Numbered from the stretch's first letter, positions 9,765 through 18,931 are shown. The stretch is DNA of 64,000 bases from Streptomyces sp. LBL (GCF_029893585.1 NZ_JARXYX010000030.1:1-64000); one strand, 5' to 3'. Translations and numbers: made by a program. The notes: generated from the letters alone by a model not told the origin.

Positions 9765-10337
9765 ACAACTCGTTCTCACGAGCTGCAGTCCCAGCTCGAC
9801 GCCCTCGCCGGGCACGGCATCCCCCGAGACAGGATCTTCTCCGAGAAGGTCAGCACCCGGGGCCGCGTGCGACCGCAGTTCGAGGCCGCCCTCGCGCTGG
9901 CCCGCGAGATCAAGGCCCACGCCCCGCACTGCCGGGTCATGCTGACGGTCTACGAGATGAAGCGCCTGGGCCGCGACGCCGCCGAACTCACCGCCCTGGC
10001 GGACCATCTGACCGCACACGGCCTGGTGCTCCGCCGCAAAGGAGCGGGCGAGAGCGTCGAAGCCATCCAACCCGACCTGTGGATCGTCACCGGCAAGCGC
10101 AAGGGACACCACCCAAGCCTGGCCAGCATCTACCGGGCGCTGGCCGAACACGAGAAGGCGCGGGCGTACCCCGAAGCAGTCGAACAGGCCGCCACCGACT
10201 TCGCCGCCCTCCAGCACGCCGAGAGCCTCCCACCCCCCCCCGCACGGTGGCAACACCCCACTGACGGCACATCACCGCAGGTCAGGGTTATCCGTTGTTT
10301 TTGCGGCGGATACTACGGGGACCCCAGAAGCCGGTGA
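9765..10337 (+). pseudogene. Serine recombinase (resolvase/invertase) remnant with internal deletion
   Basis: The frame reads HELQSQLDALAGHGIPRDR, then FSEKVSTRGRVRPQFEAAL, then LTVYEMKRLGRDAAEL, which is the body of a resolvase/invertase catalytic domain (Y-x-x-x-R-L-x-R region). The N-terminal part with the catalytic serine is missing; the sequence before it does not look like recombinase. After HGLVL the frame jumps directly to RRKGAGESVEAIQPDL and SLASIYRALAEHEKARAYPE, which resembles the C-terminal DNA-binding tail of the same family. So the middle (about 60 residues) has also been deleted. It is almost certainly inactive and marks past mobile-element activity. Confidence 0.65.
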
Positions 10338-10675
10338 GGTGGAGGGTCCCAGAGGAGGGGGTGGCGGCGGTCGAAGGCGCGAACGCGGTGGGTGAGGCGT
10401 TGGACGTGCTCGGTCAACGGCTCAGGCGGTCGGCCTGGCGATGGTTGTCCTTGTGCCGTGCCGTTCTGTGTCGCGCGGGTGTGTGTTGCCCGGGTGTGCG
10501 CCGGGTGTGCTTGCGTTCGCTGTTCTGGCAGGTGTTCTTGTGCTGTCTGGTTCTGCTTCGCGTGGTCATGCGTCGTCTGGTCTTCCGCCACGGGTCCATG
10601 GTGGGGCGTGCGGTCTCGTCGGCCCTGGGCCCTGGGCCGTATATGACGTGAGGTGCGTCGTGCCCGGGTACTAGC
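10338..10675. other. Intergenic stretch, no gene seen
   Basis: Between the recombinase remnant and the GNAT gene. Several overlapping frames are open but they have Arg/Cys-rich, shadow-like composition with no motif. The plus strand is rich in short GTGTGTG-type runs around 10475-10520. I see no promoter or RNA gene that can be defended. Confidence 0.4.
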
Positions 10676-10684
10676 GTGGCTCGT

Positions 10685-11239
10685 ATGAGTAGCTATGTGA
10701 TCCGGTCCGTACGTGCCGATGAGTGGCGTGCCGCGAAGGAGTTGCGGCTCGCTGCGCTGCGGGATCCGGTCGCGCATCTCGCTTTTCTGGAGACGTACGA
10801 GGAGGCCGCGGCCAAGCCGGACTCCTTTTGGAAGGAGCGGACAGCCGGTGGTGCCGAGGGGGCGGTCGGGACGCAGCAGATCATCGCCGAGGGGCCCGAC
10901 GGGCGGTGGGTGGGGACGCTGACCGTGTTGGTGGAGGAGCCCGGGACGCGGGACTGGGCCGGGTTTGCGGTGGAGCGGAAACAGGGCCACATCGTCGGGG
11001 TCTTCGTACGGCCCGAGGAGCGCGGGAACGGGCTGACCGATGTGCTGTTCGACGCCGGACTGGAGTGGGCGTGGGGGCGTGGGGCGGAGCGGGTGCGGCT
11101 GATCGTGCACGAGGAGAACGGGCGGGCGCAACGGTTCTATCGCAAGGTGGGGTTCGTGCCGAGTGGGCGCACTGTGCCGTTGGCGGCGGCGCCGGGGGAG
11201 GTCGAGTGGGAGTTCGTGGTGGAGCGGGGGCAGGACTGA
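10685..11239 (+). CDS. GNAT-family N-acetyltransferase
   Basis: A 184-residue protein from the ATG at 10685; a GTG nine bases earlier is an alternative. The N-terminus MSSYVIRSVRADEWRAAKEL is a typical GNAT start. The acetyl-CoA binding segment is VGVFVRPEERGNGLTDVLF (V-x-P-x-x-R-G-x-G), and the C-terminal NGRAQRFYRKVGFVPSG is the usual N-x-x-A-x-x-F-Y-x-K-x-G-F motif. It would transfer an acetyl group to an amine; the substrate is unknown. It sits just outside the cmd cluster, which runs towards it on the other strand. Confidence 0.85.
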   Translation: MSSYVIRSVRADEWRAAKELRLAALRDPVAHLAFLETYEEAAAKPDSFWKERTAGGAEGAVGTQQIIAEGPDGRWVGTLTVLVEEPGTRDWAGFAVERKQGHIVGVFVRPEERGNGLTDVLFDAGLEWAWGRGAERVRLIVHEENGRAQRFYRKVGFVPSGRTVPLAAAPGEVEWEFVVERGQD

Positions 11240-11325
11240 GAGAGGGGGCAGGACTGAGGGAGGGTGCGACGAGGGGGGTGTGGGTGAGGCGATTTGGGTC
11301 GTGCCGGGTGTGTGCCGTAGGTGGG

Positions 11326-13206
11326 TTATGCCGGTAGGGCGGCGTTCGGCCAGCGGGTGCGGGCCTGTTCCCGGGAGCGGAGCAGGGCCAGTGTCGGCAG
11401 GCCCCGGTCCCTTCCGACGGCCAGCAGCTCCGGGAGCTGGGGAAGCGGAGCCACGGCGGCGACGTCGTCCAGGACGAGCGTCAGTGGTGGGTCGAGGCGA
11501 CCGGAGGATGACCGTTCGGCCATGTGCCGGCCGCGCTCGACCACGCTTGAGGTGAGGGCCGTGAGGAAGGGCATCGCGCCCGGGTTTGTGCGAGGATCCT
11601 CGATGGATTCACCCACCACGTAAAGGGTGCCCCCTTCGTTCACGAAGGAATCCAAGGCGAGGGCATCGGTTCGGTTGGGAGTGCATGCCTCACGGATGTT
11701 GACCGTGGAGAGGCCGGCGAGGGCTCGGGCGGCCAGTTCCTGGGCGATGTCCCGGCGTTCGGGGTGCGCGGTGAGGGCGGCCTCGAGTTCGCCCGCGGAG
11801 CCGGACGCTGCCTTGGGGTTCGTACGGAGGGTTCGTACGGCGTCCTGGATCTGGCTGCCCTGGGACCAGCGGTGGACGTGGCGGAGGGTGCGGCCGTCGA
11901 TGGCGGCGGCGTGCAGGTAGCTGCGCAGAAGTGTTTCGGCTACGTCCGCTACGGCCTGGTCGATTTTCGCGGTGGGGCGGATGGGGGCGAGCAGGGCGAT
12001 GGCTCTCGCTGCGGCGGTTTGCTTGTTCTCACAGCCCCTGGTGGGGGACCAGTGGAGGCGGGCCGGGGTGTCGCAGAGATGGGTGGGGTCGTAGACGTGG
12101 ACCGGGCCGAGTTTGGCGCGGGCGTCCTTGGTGTCCTCCCAGAGTGCGGGATTCGAGGTGAGGACGAGGGCGGGGCCCTCAGCGTCGCGTACGGCCTGGG
12201 TGGCGGTGGGGTGGCGGGTCGCCGGGGGGCCGTAGCGGACCGCGGGGGCTTCCCGTCCGCTCACCGTTTTGCTGGGGGGCAGGAAAGGTTCGGTGCCCGG
12301 TTGAGGGAGCGGCAGCTGGGGTGCCGTCTGCTGTGTGGGTGCCGTCTGCTGTGGGGGCGGCTGGGCGTATGGCGAGTGCGGTTCGGTCAGCTGCGCGTAT
12401 GCCGAGTGCGGTGTGGCCGGCTGCGCGAAAGGTGGCTGCTGCGTGGGTGGCTGCATGGATGCCGTCTGCTGTGCATCCGCCTGCTGTGCATCCGCCTGCT
12501 GTGTGTCCGGCTGCTGTGTGTCCGGCTGCTGTGTGTCCGGCTGTCCGAAGGGCGGCTGGTTCGAGGACTGCTGGTTCGAGGACTGTTGGCGCCAGGACTG
12601 TTGGTGCGCGGGCTGTTGACCGTAGGCCGGCCCCGCAGAGTCCGTCACCGCGTACGGGGGCTGTTGCACCGCGTACGGGGGCTGTTGCTCGAATGGTGGC
12701 CGGTGTGGCGCGGTGGGGGACGGGGGCTGGTCCGGGGTCGGTCTCGGGGACGGGACCTCGGAGGTCGGCGTGGCCGGTCTCGGTCTGCCCTCGGCGCCTG
12801 CCGGTTCGGCGGCCGGCGTTCCCTGACCCGCCTTCCTCCTCACCCGAAGGGCTCTCCAGCGGGCCACTGTGCCCAGGATGAACACCGTCAGGACGACCAG
12901 GATCATCAGCTGGCCGACGAACAGGCCCCAGAAGAGCCCGTAGCCGGAGAAAGCCGTGGCGTCGGCGTCGGGCCAGGCGCCGGGGAGGTCGTGAGGTCGG
13001 GCGATCAGCCGGCGCATGGCCAGCGGGGTACGGGCGAAGGTGACGCCGTCCGGCCAGGAGCCGTGGGCGAACACGGCGGACAGGCCGGTGGCCGCCCAGA
13101 CCAGTACCGTCATCCCGAGCAGGAAGGCGAGCAGGCCGACCAGCAGGCCGTCGGGGATGCCTCCCTGGCCGGTCGGTCGGCGGTCGCGCTCGTCACCGGG
13201 TCTCAT
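11326..13206 (-). CDS. cmdA: CmdA-like membrane protein with VirD4/TraG-like C-terminal domain
   Basis: A 626-residue protein and the last gene of the cluster. Two transmembrane segments lie at about residues 20-45 and 90-115. A long Pro/Gln-rich linker (about 130-320) follows, with a five-residue tandem repeat of the form TQQPD/AQQAD. The C-terminal part resembles the TraG/VirD4 coupling-protein ATPase fold (TSNPALWEDTK, then YDPTHLCD, then SPTRGC) and has a Walker B-like LTLVLDDVAA near residue 575. I cannot find a GxxxxGK[ST] P-loop, so this copy may not hydrolyse ATP. Role: the coupling or structural component of a type IV secretion-like apparatus. The symbol rests on position, taking the homologous S. 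coelicolor cluster to be cmdABCDEF (from memory). Confidence 0.7.
   Translation of the reverse strand: MRPGDERDRRPTGQGGIPDGLLVGLLAFLLGMTVLVWAATGLSAVFAHGSWPDGVTFARTPLAMRRLIARPHDLPGAWPDADATAFSGYGLFWGLFVGQLMILVVLTVFILGTVARWRALRVRRKAGQGTPAAEPAGAEGRPRPATPTSEVPSPRPTPDQPPSPTAPHRPPFEQQPPYAVQQPPYAVTDSAGPAYGQQPAHQQSWRQQSSNQQSSNQPPFGQPDTQQPDTQQPDTQQADAQQADAQQTASMQPPTQQPPFAQPATPHSAYAQLTEPHSPYAQPPPQQTAPTQQTAPQLPLPQPGTEPFLPPSKTVSGREAPAVRYGPPATRHPTATQAVRDAEGPALVLTSNPALWEDTKDARAKLGPVHVYDPTHLCDTPARLHWSPTRGCENKQTAAARAIALLAPIRPTAKIDQAVADVAETLLRSYLHAAAIDGRTLRHVHRWSQGSQIQDAVRTLRTNPKAASGSAGELEAALTAHPERRDIAQELAARALAGLSTVNIREACTPNRTDALALDSFVNEGGTLYVVGESIEDPRTNPGAMPFLTALTSSVVERGRHMAERSSSGRLDPPLTLVLDDVAAVAPLPQLPELLAVGRDRGLPTLALLRSREQARTRWPNAALPA
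12464..12548. repeat. 15-bp tandem repeat inside cmdA
   Basis: Units of the form TGCTGTGTGTCCGGC repeat about five times with small changes. They encode the TQQPD/AQQAD pentapeptides of the disordered linker. The array keeps the reading frame and probably varies in length between strains. Confidence 0.75.
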
Positions 13207-13300
13207 GGTTCCCCGCTCCCCGCTCTCCCCGTACGCCTTGCGCGCTGCGCCTCAAGCTCTGCGCGTAACGCCTTATGCGTTACGCCTTATGCCTTATGCC
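13207..13300. repeat. Short degenerate repeats between cmdA and cmdB
   Basis: The 94-bp gap contains three or four copies of a TACGCCTTATGC-like motif (for example around 13268-13310), partly running into the cmdB 3' end. No hairpin or gene is evident. Similar short junk repeats occur at other gene ends in the window. Confidence 0.5.
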
Positions 13301-14716
13301 TTACGCCACCGTCGACTCGGAGTCGCCGAGGTGTTGTTCCATGAACGCGGCGGCCCGTTCCTCCGCCTCCAGCTCGGCGGCGCGCAGGGCGTCGTCGGCC
13401 AGTTGGTGGTCCACGGACGACTCGGTCATCGCGCGGTCGGTGAAGACCAGTGGGCGTTCCGTCTCCGTGACCAGGTGTTTGACGACCTGGACATTGCCGT
13501 TGACGTCCCACACCGCGATGCCGGGGGTGAGGGACGGGATGATCTCCACCGCCCAGCGGGGGAGGCCGAGCACCCGGCCGGTCGCCCTCGCCTCGTCGGC
13601 CTTCTGGGCGTAGATGGTCCGGGTGGACGCCATTTTCAGGATGGCGGCCGCTTCCTTCGCCGCCGCCCCGTCCACGACGTCCGAGAGGTGGTGGACCACC
13701 GCCACGAAGGACAGGCCCAGGCGGCGGCCGAACTTCAGCAGCCGTTGGAAGAGCTGGGCCACGAAGGGGCTGTTGATGATGTGCCAGGCCTCCTCGACCA
13801 GGAAGATGCGCTTCTTCCGGTCGGGGCGGATCCATGTGTGCTCCAGCCACACGCCGACGATCGCCATCAGGATGGGCATGGCGATGGAGTTGCGGTCGAT
13901 GTGGGACAGGTCGAAGACGATCAGCGGGGCGTCGAGGTCGATGCCGACCGTCGTCGGGCCGTCGAACATGCCGCGCAGGTCACCGTCGACCAGGCGGTCC
14001 AGGACGAGCGCGACGTCCAGGCCCCACGCCCGAACGTCGTCTATGTCGACGTTCATCGCCTCGGCCGACTCCGGCTCGGGATGCCGTAGCTGCTCGACGA
14101 TGTCCGTCAGGACCGGCTGGCGTTCGACGATCGTCTCGTTGACGTAGGCGTGGGCGACCTTCAGCGCGAAGCCCGACCGCTCGTCCAGGCCGTGCCCCAT
14201 CGCGACCTCGATGATGGTCCGGAGCAGCGCCAACTGCCCCGTCGTCGTGATCGCGGGGTCGAGCGGGTTGAGCCGGATCCCCATGTCCAGGGCCGCCGTC
14301 GGGTCGAGCCGGATGGGGGTTATCCCCAGCTCCTGCGCGACGAGGTTCCATTCGCCGACCCCGTCCTCGCCCTGCGCGTCCAGGACGACCACCTGGCGGT
14401 CCTTGAAGCGCAGTTGTCGTAGGACGTACGTCTTCTCCAGCGCCGACTTGCCGTTGCCGGACTCGCCGAGGACCAGCCAGTGCGGTGCCGGGAGCTGTTG
14501 GCCGTACAGCTGGAAGGGGTCGTAGATGTAGCCCTTTCCGGAGTAGACCTCGCGGCCGATGATGACGCCCGAGTCGCCGAGGCCGGGGGCGGCGGTCGGG
14601 AGGTAGACGGCCTGGGCCTGGCCTGTGGAGGTGCGTACCGGCAGGCGGGTCGTCTCGACCTTCCCGAAGAGGAAGGACGTGAAGGCGTCGGTGAGGATGG
14701 ACATCGGATCCCGCAT
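13301..14716 (-). CDS. cmdB: CmdB, VirB4/TraC-like ATPase
   Basis: A 471-residue P-loop ATPase. Walker A is GESGNGKS at residues 84-91. Walker B is IFLVEEAWH near 300, followed by a sensor region KFGRRLGLSFVAVVHHL. The order fits the VirB4/TraC/HerA family that powers type IV secretion. An in-frame Met at residue 5 is another possible start. It is only the ATPase half; the N-terminal VirB4-like half seems to be supplied by the next protein upstream in the operon (cmdC). In S. coelicolor the corresponding SCO4127 is, from memory, the ATP/GTP-binding protein of an operon affecting sporulation and antibiotic production. It probably acts at the inner face of the membrane. Confidence 0.85.
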   Translation of the reverse strand: MRDPMSILTDAFTSFLFGKVETTRLPVRTSTGQAQAVYLPTAAPGLGDSGVIIGREVYSGKGYIYDPFQLYGQQLPAPHWLVLGESGNGKSALEKTYVLRQLRFKDRQVVVLDAQGEDGVGEWNLVAQELGITPIRLDPTAALDMGIRLNPLDPAITTTGQLALLRTIIEVAMGHGLDERSGFALKVAHAYVNETIVERQPVLTDIVEQLRHPEPESAEAMNVDIDDVRAWGLDVALVLDRLVDGDLRGMFDGPTTVGIDLDAPLIVFDLSHIDRNSIAMPILMAIVGVWLEHTWIRPDRKKRIFLVEEAWHIINSPFVAQLFQRLLKFGRRLGLSFVAVVHHLSDVVDGAAAKEAAAILKMASTRTIYAQKADEARATGRVLGLPRWAVEIIPSLTPGIAVWDVNGNVQVVKHLVTETERPLVFTDRAMTESSVDHQLADDALRAAELEAEERAAAFMEQHLGDSESTVA

Positions 14717-14726
14717 GCGGTGGCCT

Positions 14727-16286
14727 CTACCTTCGAATGCCGGTGGCGAACGGGAGGGTGTTCACAAAGGCGCGATGGTGCTCGCGGTCGCACCACTCCA
14801 GCTTCAGGTACGACTTTCCCGCCGAGGCCCGGATGGTCCGCTTGTCGCGGGCCAGGGCCTCGGGGCTACGGGAGGAGACGGTGATGTAGCCGACCAGGTT
14901 GACGCCGGCCGCGCCGCTCGCGAGGTCCTCGCCGCGCTGGTCCAGACGGTTGTGGGCGGCGATGTCACGAGGGTCGACGGTCCGGTTCATCTTGGCGGCG
15001 CGGGAGGCCTCGGCGTCGTCGTTGGTCTTTTCGGTCAGCATGCGTTCGATGGCTACCTCGGTGGGCTCGAGATCCATCGTCACGGCGACCGTTCGGATGA
15101 CGTCCGGGGTGTGGACGAGGAGCGGCGCGAGGAAGTTGACGCCCACCGGGGTCATCGGCCATTCCTTCACCCAGGCGGTGGCGTGGCACCAGGGCGCGCG
15201 GGTGGACGACTCCCTCGTCTTGGCCTGGAGGTACGTCGGCTCCATGGCGTCCAGCTCGGCCGGCCAGGCGTTGCGCTTGGTCATCGCCTGGATGTGGTCT
15301 ATGGGGTGGTCCGGGTCGTACATGGAGTGGATCAGCGACGCGAGGCGGCCCTGGCCCAGCGGCTGGCGGACGCGGATGTCCGCCTCCTGGAGGCGGGAGC
15401 AGATGTCCGTCAGCTCGCGGGCCATGACGACGGCGAGCCCGGCGTCCCGGTCGAGCTTGCGGCCGTTGTGGGGCCGTGCCGCCCGCGCCATGGTGTGCGC
15501 CTCGGCGGCGAGCTCGCGGGTGAAGTGCATACAGGCGACGAGGTACGCGCGGTGCTGCTCGCTGCTCGTCGACACCATCGACGCCAGCTGCTCGTACGAC
15601 TCCTGCAGCCAGGGCATCGCCTTCTCGTCCCCGCGTACCGCGACGTCCTTGGCGTGGGCGTCGGGGTCGGCGGGGAGGGTGCGGGCGAGCATCTGCAGGC
15701 GGCTGACGAAGCCGTCGCCGTTGGCCACGTGCTTGAGGAGGGTGCCGAAGCGGTCGACGAGGGCTTCCTGGTCCTCGGAGTCGCGCAGGCCCACACCGGG
15801 CCCCTCGATCTCGATGGCCGCGGTGACGGTCCTGCGGTCCGCGTGGAGCAGTACGGCGATCTCGTCGGGGCCGAACGGGGCGGCGAGCCAGTTGATGCGG
15901 CCGATCCCCGGAGGCGGGCCGATCTCCACCTCCCGGCCGTCGAGGCCGGTGCCGGCCTCGACGACGCCGGAGCGGTAGGTGGCGGACCGCTTGACGGTGC
16001 GCTTGTAGCTGCGGTTGATCTCGAACCACTTGTAGACCGTGCGGCGCTTGTACGGCACGTAGACCACGGCCAGCGCCACCAAGGGGAAGCCCATCAGCAG
16101 GACGATGCGCATGGACAGCACCGGGACGAGGAGCCCGCACATCATGCCGAGGAACGCGCCGCCGATGATGAGCGCGATCTCGCCGGTCTCACGATTCCTG
16201 CCGACAATCGCGTTCGGCCGGGCGCGGCCGATCAGATATGTACGGCGGGGCGTGACCGCATGGGACACGTGGGACTCGGTCGTCAA
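14727..16286 (-). CDS. cmdC: CmdC, SCO6880-type PrgI/VirB4-N-like membrane protein
   Basis: A 519-residue protein. Two closely spaced transmembrane helices lie at about residues 35-80 (a PrgI-like hairpin) followed by a basic YKRRTVYKWFEINRSYKR segment. The rest is soluble and resembles the N-terminal domain of VirB4 proteins as seen in the actinobacterial SCO6880-type family. No Walker motif is visible, which fits a split VirB4: this protein plus CmdB. It is 10 bp upstream of cmdB and overlaps the end of cmdD by 4 bp, so translation is probably coupled. Confidence 0.7.
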   Translation of the reverse strand: MTTESHVSHAVTPRRTYLIGRARPNAIVGRNRETGEIALIIGGAFLGMMCGLLVPVLSMRIVLLMGFPLVALAVVYVPYKRRTVYKWFEINRSYKRTVKRSATYRSGVVEAGTGLDGREVEIGPPPGIGRINWLAAPFGPDEIAVLLHADRRTVTAAIEIEGPGVGLRDSEDQEALVDRFGTLLKHVANGDGFVSRLQMLARTLPADPDAHAKDVAVRGDEKAMPWLQESYEQLASMVSTSSEQHRAYLVACMHFTRELAAEAHTMARAARPHNGRKLDRDAGLAVVMARELTDICSRLQEADIRVRQPLGQGRLASLIHSMYDPDHPIDHIQAMTKRNAWPAELDAMEPTYLQAKTRESSTRAPWCHATAWVKEWPMTPVGVNFLAPLLVHTPDVIRTVAVTMDLEPTEVAIERMLTEKTNDDAEASRAAKMNRTVDPRDIAAHNRLDQRGEDLASGAAGVNLVGYITVSSRSPEALARDKRTIRASAGKSYLKLEWCDREHHRAFVNTLPFATGIRR

Positions 16287-17611
16287 CGCCCTTCACCTCC
16301 CGTGCTGTTGGTACTGCTGTTGCGGGTGTTGCTGGCGTGGGGGGTGTTCACCGGGTTGCCCGCGCGGGGGACGGGGGCGGCGGAGGGGACAGATCCGCCG
16401 CCTCCGTTCGTGGAGCGCGAGCTGTGCGCGGCGACACCGCCGGACGCCGGGTTGCTCGGGCGGGCACCGACCGAGCCGCTCTGGCCTCCGCCGCCGCTGT
16501 CGGCGCGGGTGCTGTGCGTCTTGATGCCCTGCGCGACGAGGGTCGCCGGGGAGGTCATGACGGCCGCGGCCTTGCCTTCCGCGCCCCGCATGATGCGGTT
16601 GTTGCGGGAGTTGGCGATCTCGTCGCCGAAGCCGGGGACGAAACGGTAGATCATGCCGCTGGCGAAGATCGCGAGCAGGATGATGGCGAGGCCGGAGACG
16701 ATCGCGGCGACCGAGTCGGGGCCGCCGTCGGCGGCCAGGGCTCCGGCCAGGCCGAGGACGATCACGATCACCGGCTTGACGAGGATGACCGCGATCATCA
16801 CACCCGCCCAGCGGCGGACGTGACCCCACAGGTTCTTGTCGACGAGGCCGGCGTAGACGACGACGCCGAGGAGGGCGCCGACGTACAGCAGGACGGCCCT
16901 CAGGTACAGCTCCAGGTAGAGGACCCCGGCCGCGACGATGGAGACCAGCGACACCAGCATCAGCATGATCGGGCCGCCGCCGATGTCGTCGCCCTTGTCG
17001 AGGGCCGCCGAGAACGTGCCGAAGAACGTGTCCGTCTGATTGCCCGTCGTCTTCGCCAGGACGTCGCTGATGCTGTCCGTCGCGGAGACGACGGTGTACA
17101 GGATCAGCGGGGTGAAGGCGGAGGCGAGCACGGTCAGCCAGAGGAAGCCGATCGCCTCGCCGATGGCTGTGGAGAGCGGGACGCCGCGGACGGCCCGCTT
17201 GGCGACGGCCAGCAGCCACAGCAGCAGCGTGAGGACGGCGGAGGCGGCGAAGACCACGGCGTACTGCTGGAGGAACTTCGGGTTCGTGAAGTCGACGCTC
17301 GCGGTCTCCTTCACGGCCTTGCTGAGCTGGTCGACGGTCCAGGACGCGGCGTCGGCACAGCCCTTTGCCAGGGAGGAGAGGGGGTCGAGGGTGTCGGTGA
17401 GGGGGTTGGTCTTGGCGCTGCGGGCTCCGCTGGTGCCGTTGTCCTCTTCGCAGAGCTTTCTGGCGGCGCCCCCGACCAGGTCGCAGGAGTTGTTGCTCGG
17501 AGTGGGCGAAGGCGTCGGTGCCGCGAAGGCCCGCGTGGCCTTGAGCACGGTTGCGGTCTGCACCGCCGTGACGGCGGCAGCCAGTTTGAGTACGCGGTGG
17601 CTAGCGGGCAT
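16283..17611 (-). CDS. cmdD: CmdD, polytopic membrane protein (VirB6/TrbL-like)
   Basis: About 442 residues from the ATG at 17611, which follows GGAGGG and overlaps the cmdE stop codon; an upstream ATG at 17659 is less likely. A signal-like N-terminus (MPASHRVLKLAAAV) is followed by an extracytoplasmic segment with two or three cysteines. Five to seven hydrophobic segments then run to about residue 330. The C-terminal tail is a low-complexity Ser/Gly/Asn-rich region. This layout is that of VirB6/TrbL channel proteins of type IV secretion. Its exact role is inferred only from neighbours. Confidence 0.7.
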   Translation of the reverse strand: MPASHRVLKLAAAVTAVQTATVLKATRAFAAPTPSPTPSNNSCDLVGGAARKLCEEDNGTSGARSAKTNPLTDTLDPLSSLAKGCADAASWTVDQLSKAVKETASVDFTNPKFLQQYAVVFAASAVLTLLLWLLAVAKRAVRGVPLSTAIGEAIGFLWLTVLASAFTPLILYTVVSATDSISDVLAKTTGNQTDTFFGTFSAALDKGDDIGGGPIMLMLVSLVSIVAAGVLYLELYLRAVLLYVGALLGVVVYAGLVDKNLWGHVRRWAGVMIAVILVKPVIVIVLGLAGALAADGGPDSVAAIVSGLAIILLAIFASGMIYRFVPGFGDEIANSRNNRIMRGAEGKAAAVMTSPATLVAQGIKTHSTRADSGGGGQSGSVGARPSNPASGGVAAHSSRSTNGGGGSVPSAAPVPRAGNPVNTPHASNTRNSSTNSTGGEGR

Positions 17612-18413
17612 AGGTGAACCCTCCGTACTCCTGGACAGCCTTGGCCATCTCGTCGGCACTGGAAGCCCTGTCGTCGCCGGGAACGGGCGTTGGGCCGTCC
17701 TTCTGAGCGTGCGTCATGATCTTCCAGTCGCTGCCGGCCCACTCGAGTTTCATCGTGATGGTGAACCAGCTGTTCGTGACTGGGTTCGTGGAGCTATCGC
17801 CGGCCAGGCCGAACAGGCCGTTGCACCAGACCTCGACGTTCGCGTTGTTGGCGGAGGCCTCAGTGACCTTGGTGCCGATCGGGCTCGTACGGGATACGAA
17901 CGTGTAGCCCGCCGGTGTGGAGCCGTTCGCGCTCAGGCCGACGTTCTTGTTGAACTCCGGGGTATAGGCCTTGTCCAGCGCCGCCTCCATGGCCGAGACC
18001 CGGGAGGGGGAGATGATCGCCTGCAGGATGGCGTCGCGCTTGGCCTTGTCGAACATGTCAGCTGATCCCAGCGCGACCGCGTAGTTCGCCGCCGCGCTCT
18101 GCGCCCCCTGTTTGTCCTGGGCGAAGCCCGATGTCACCGGCTTCTCTCCGCTGGCCGCTGTTGACGCTGCCTCAGGCTGGGCGCCCGGAGAGGAGGAGGA
18201 TGTCTTGTCGGGGTTGTCGCCTCCGCGGTTCGCGAAGGCGATCGCGGCGATGAGGAGGACGATGACGCCGACGACCGTGACCAGGCTTCTGGAGGAGGAG
18301 CGGCCGCGCCGTGCGCCGCCGTACACGTCACCGCCCCGGTCGGGCAGGCGGGTGCGGGTGTGGCCCGTGCCGCCGTACCCGCCGGAGACCTCGTGGTCGT
18401 CCTCGAGAGTCAT
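17601..18413 (-). CDS. cmdE: CmdE, single-pass conjugal-transfer-like protein
   Basis: A 270-residue protein with a cytoplasmic N-terminus (Gly/Arg-rich, about 40 residues), one transmembrane helix (LVTVVGVIVLLIAAIAF), a Ser/Pro/Ala-rich linker and a globular outer domain. The outer domain ends in a beta-rich part with WFTITMKLEWAGSDWKIMTH, reminiscent of the NTF2-like outer domain of VirB8/TcpC proteins. That assignment is by architecture, not by a firm motif. Its stop codon overlaps the start of cmdD. Confidence 0.65.
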   Translation of the reverse strand: MTLEDDHEVSGGYGGTGHTRTRLPDRGGDVYGGARRGRSSSRSLVTVVGVIVLLIAAIAFANRGGDNPDKTSSSSPGAQPEAASTAASGEKPVTSGFAQDKQGAQSAAANYAVALGSADMFDKAKRDAILQAIISPSRVSAMEAALDKAYTPEFNKNVGLSANGSTPAGYTFVSRTSPIGTKVTEASANNANVEVWCNGLFGLAGDSSTNPVTNSWFTITMKLEWAGSDWKIMTHAQKDGPTPVPGDDRASSADEMAKAVQEYGGFTYAR

Positions 18414-18613
18414 GCCGCGTACGCCCCCTCGACGTCGTGCGGAAACGCGTAGGAAAACGTGTACGAGTACGACGGTAGCCGTGCTGCTTCCCGCGCGGGC
18501 GCGGTGTTATGACTCGACATCAGGGAGACGCAACCTCAGCCGGTGGGCACGACGGACGGATGGGGTGGAGGGGAACCGGACGGACGCGCCCCGCACGGGC
18601 GGTGGTCACCCGT

Positions 18614-18931
18614 CTACACGGCCATGCCGTACACGATGGTGAACAACGTGCCGAGTGAGCCGATGATGAAGACTCCCGTCAGGCCCGCGATGATGAGGCC
18701 CTTGCCTTGCTCCGCGCTGAAGGTGTCGCGCAGGGCCGTGGCGCCGATGCGTTGTTTGGCGGCGCCCCAGATGGCGATGCCGAGGCAGAGCAGGATGGCC
18801 ACCGCCATCACGACCTCGATCATCACCTTCGCCTCGTTGCCCAGGCTGCCGAAGGGGCCCCAGTCCGGAGCGATCCCGCCGATGATGGTGTTGATGTCAC
18901 CCTTGTCGGCCGCATACAGCATGTAAGTCAC
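18614..18931 (-). CDS. cmdF: CmdF, small two-helix membrane protein (VirB2/TrbC-like)
   Basis: A 105-residue protein and the first gene of the cluster in transcription order. Two hydrophobic helices (VMIEVVMAVAILLCLGIAIW and GLIIAGLTGVFIIGSLGTLF) are joined by a short polar, basic loop. This is the size and shape of the pilin-like VirB2/TrbC subunits of type IV systems and of the small first gene of similar actinobacterial clusters. It has no long signal peptide. About 200 bp separates it from cmdE, so a separate processing or promoter site could lie there. Confidence 0.7.
   Translation of the reverse strand: MTYMLYAADKGDINTIIGGIAPDWGPFGSLGNEAKVMIEVVMAVAILLCLGIAIWGAAKQRIGATALRDTFSAEQGKGLIIAGLTGVFIIGSLGTLFTIVYGMAV

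Noticed and set aside
14625..16649. Long plus-strand frame across cmdB/cmdC/cmdD
   Set aside because: Antisense shadow of three overlapping real genes; no motif.
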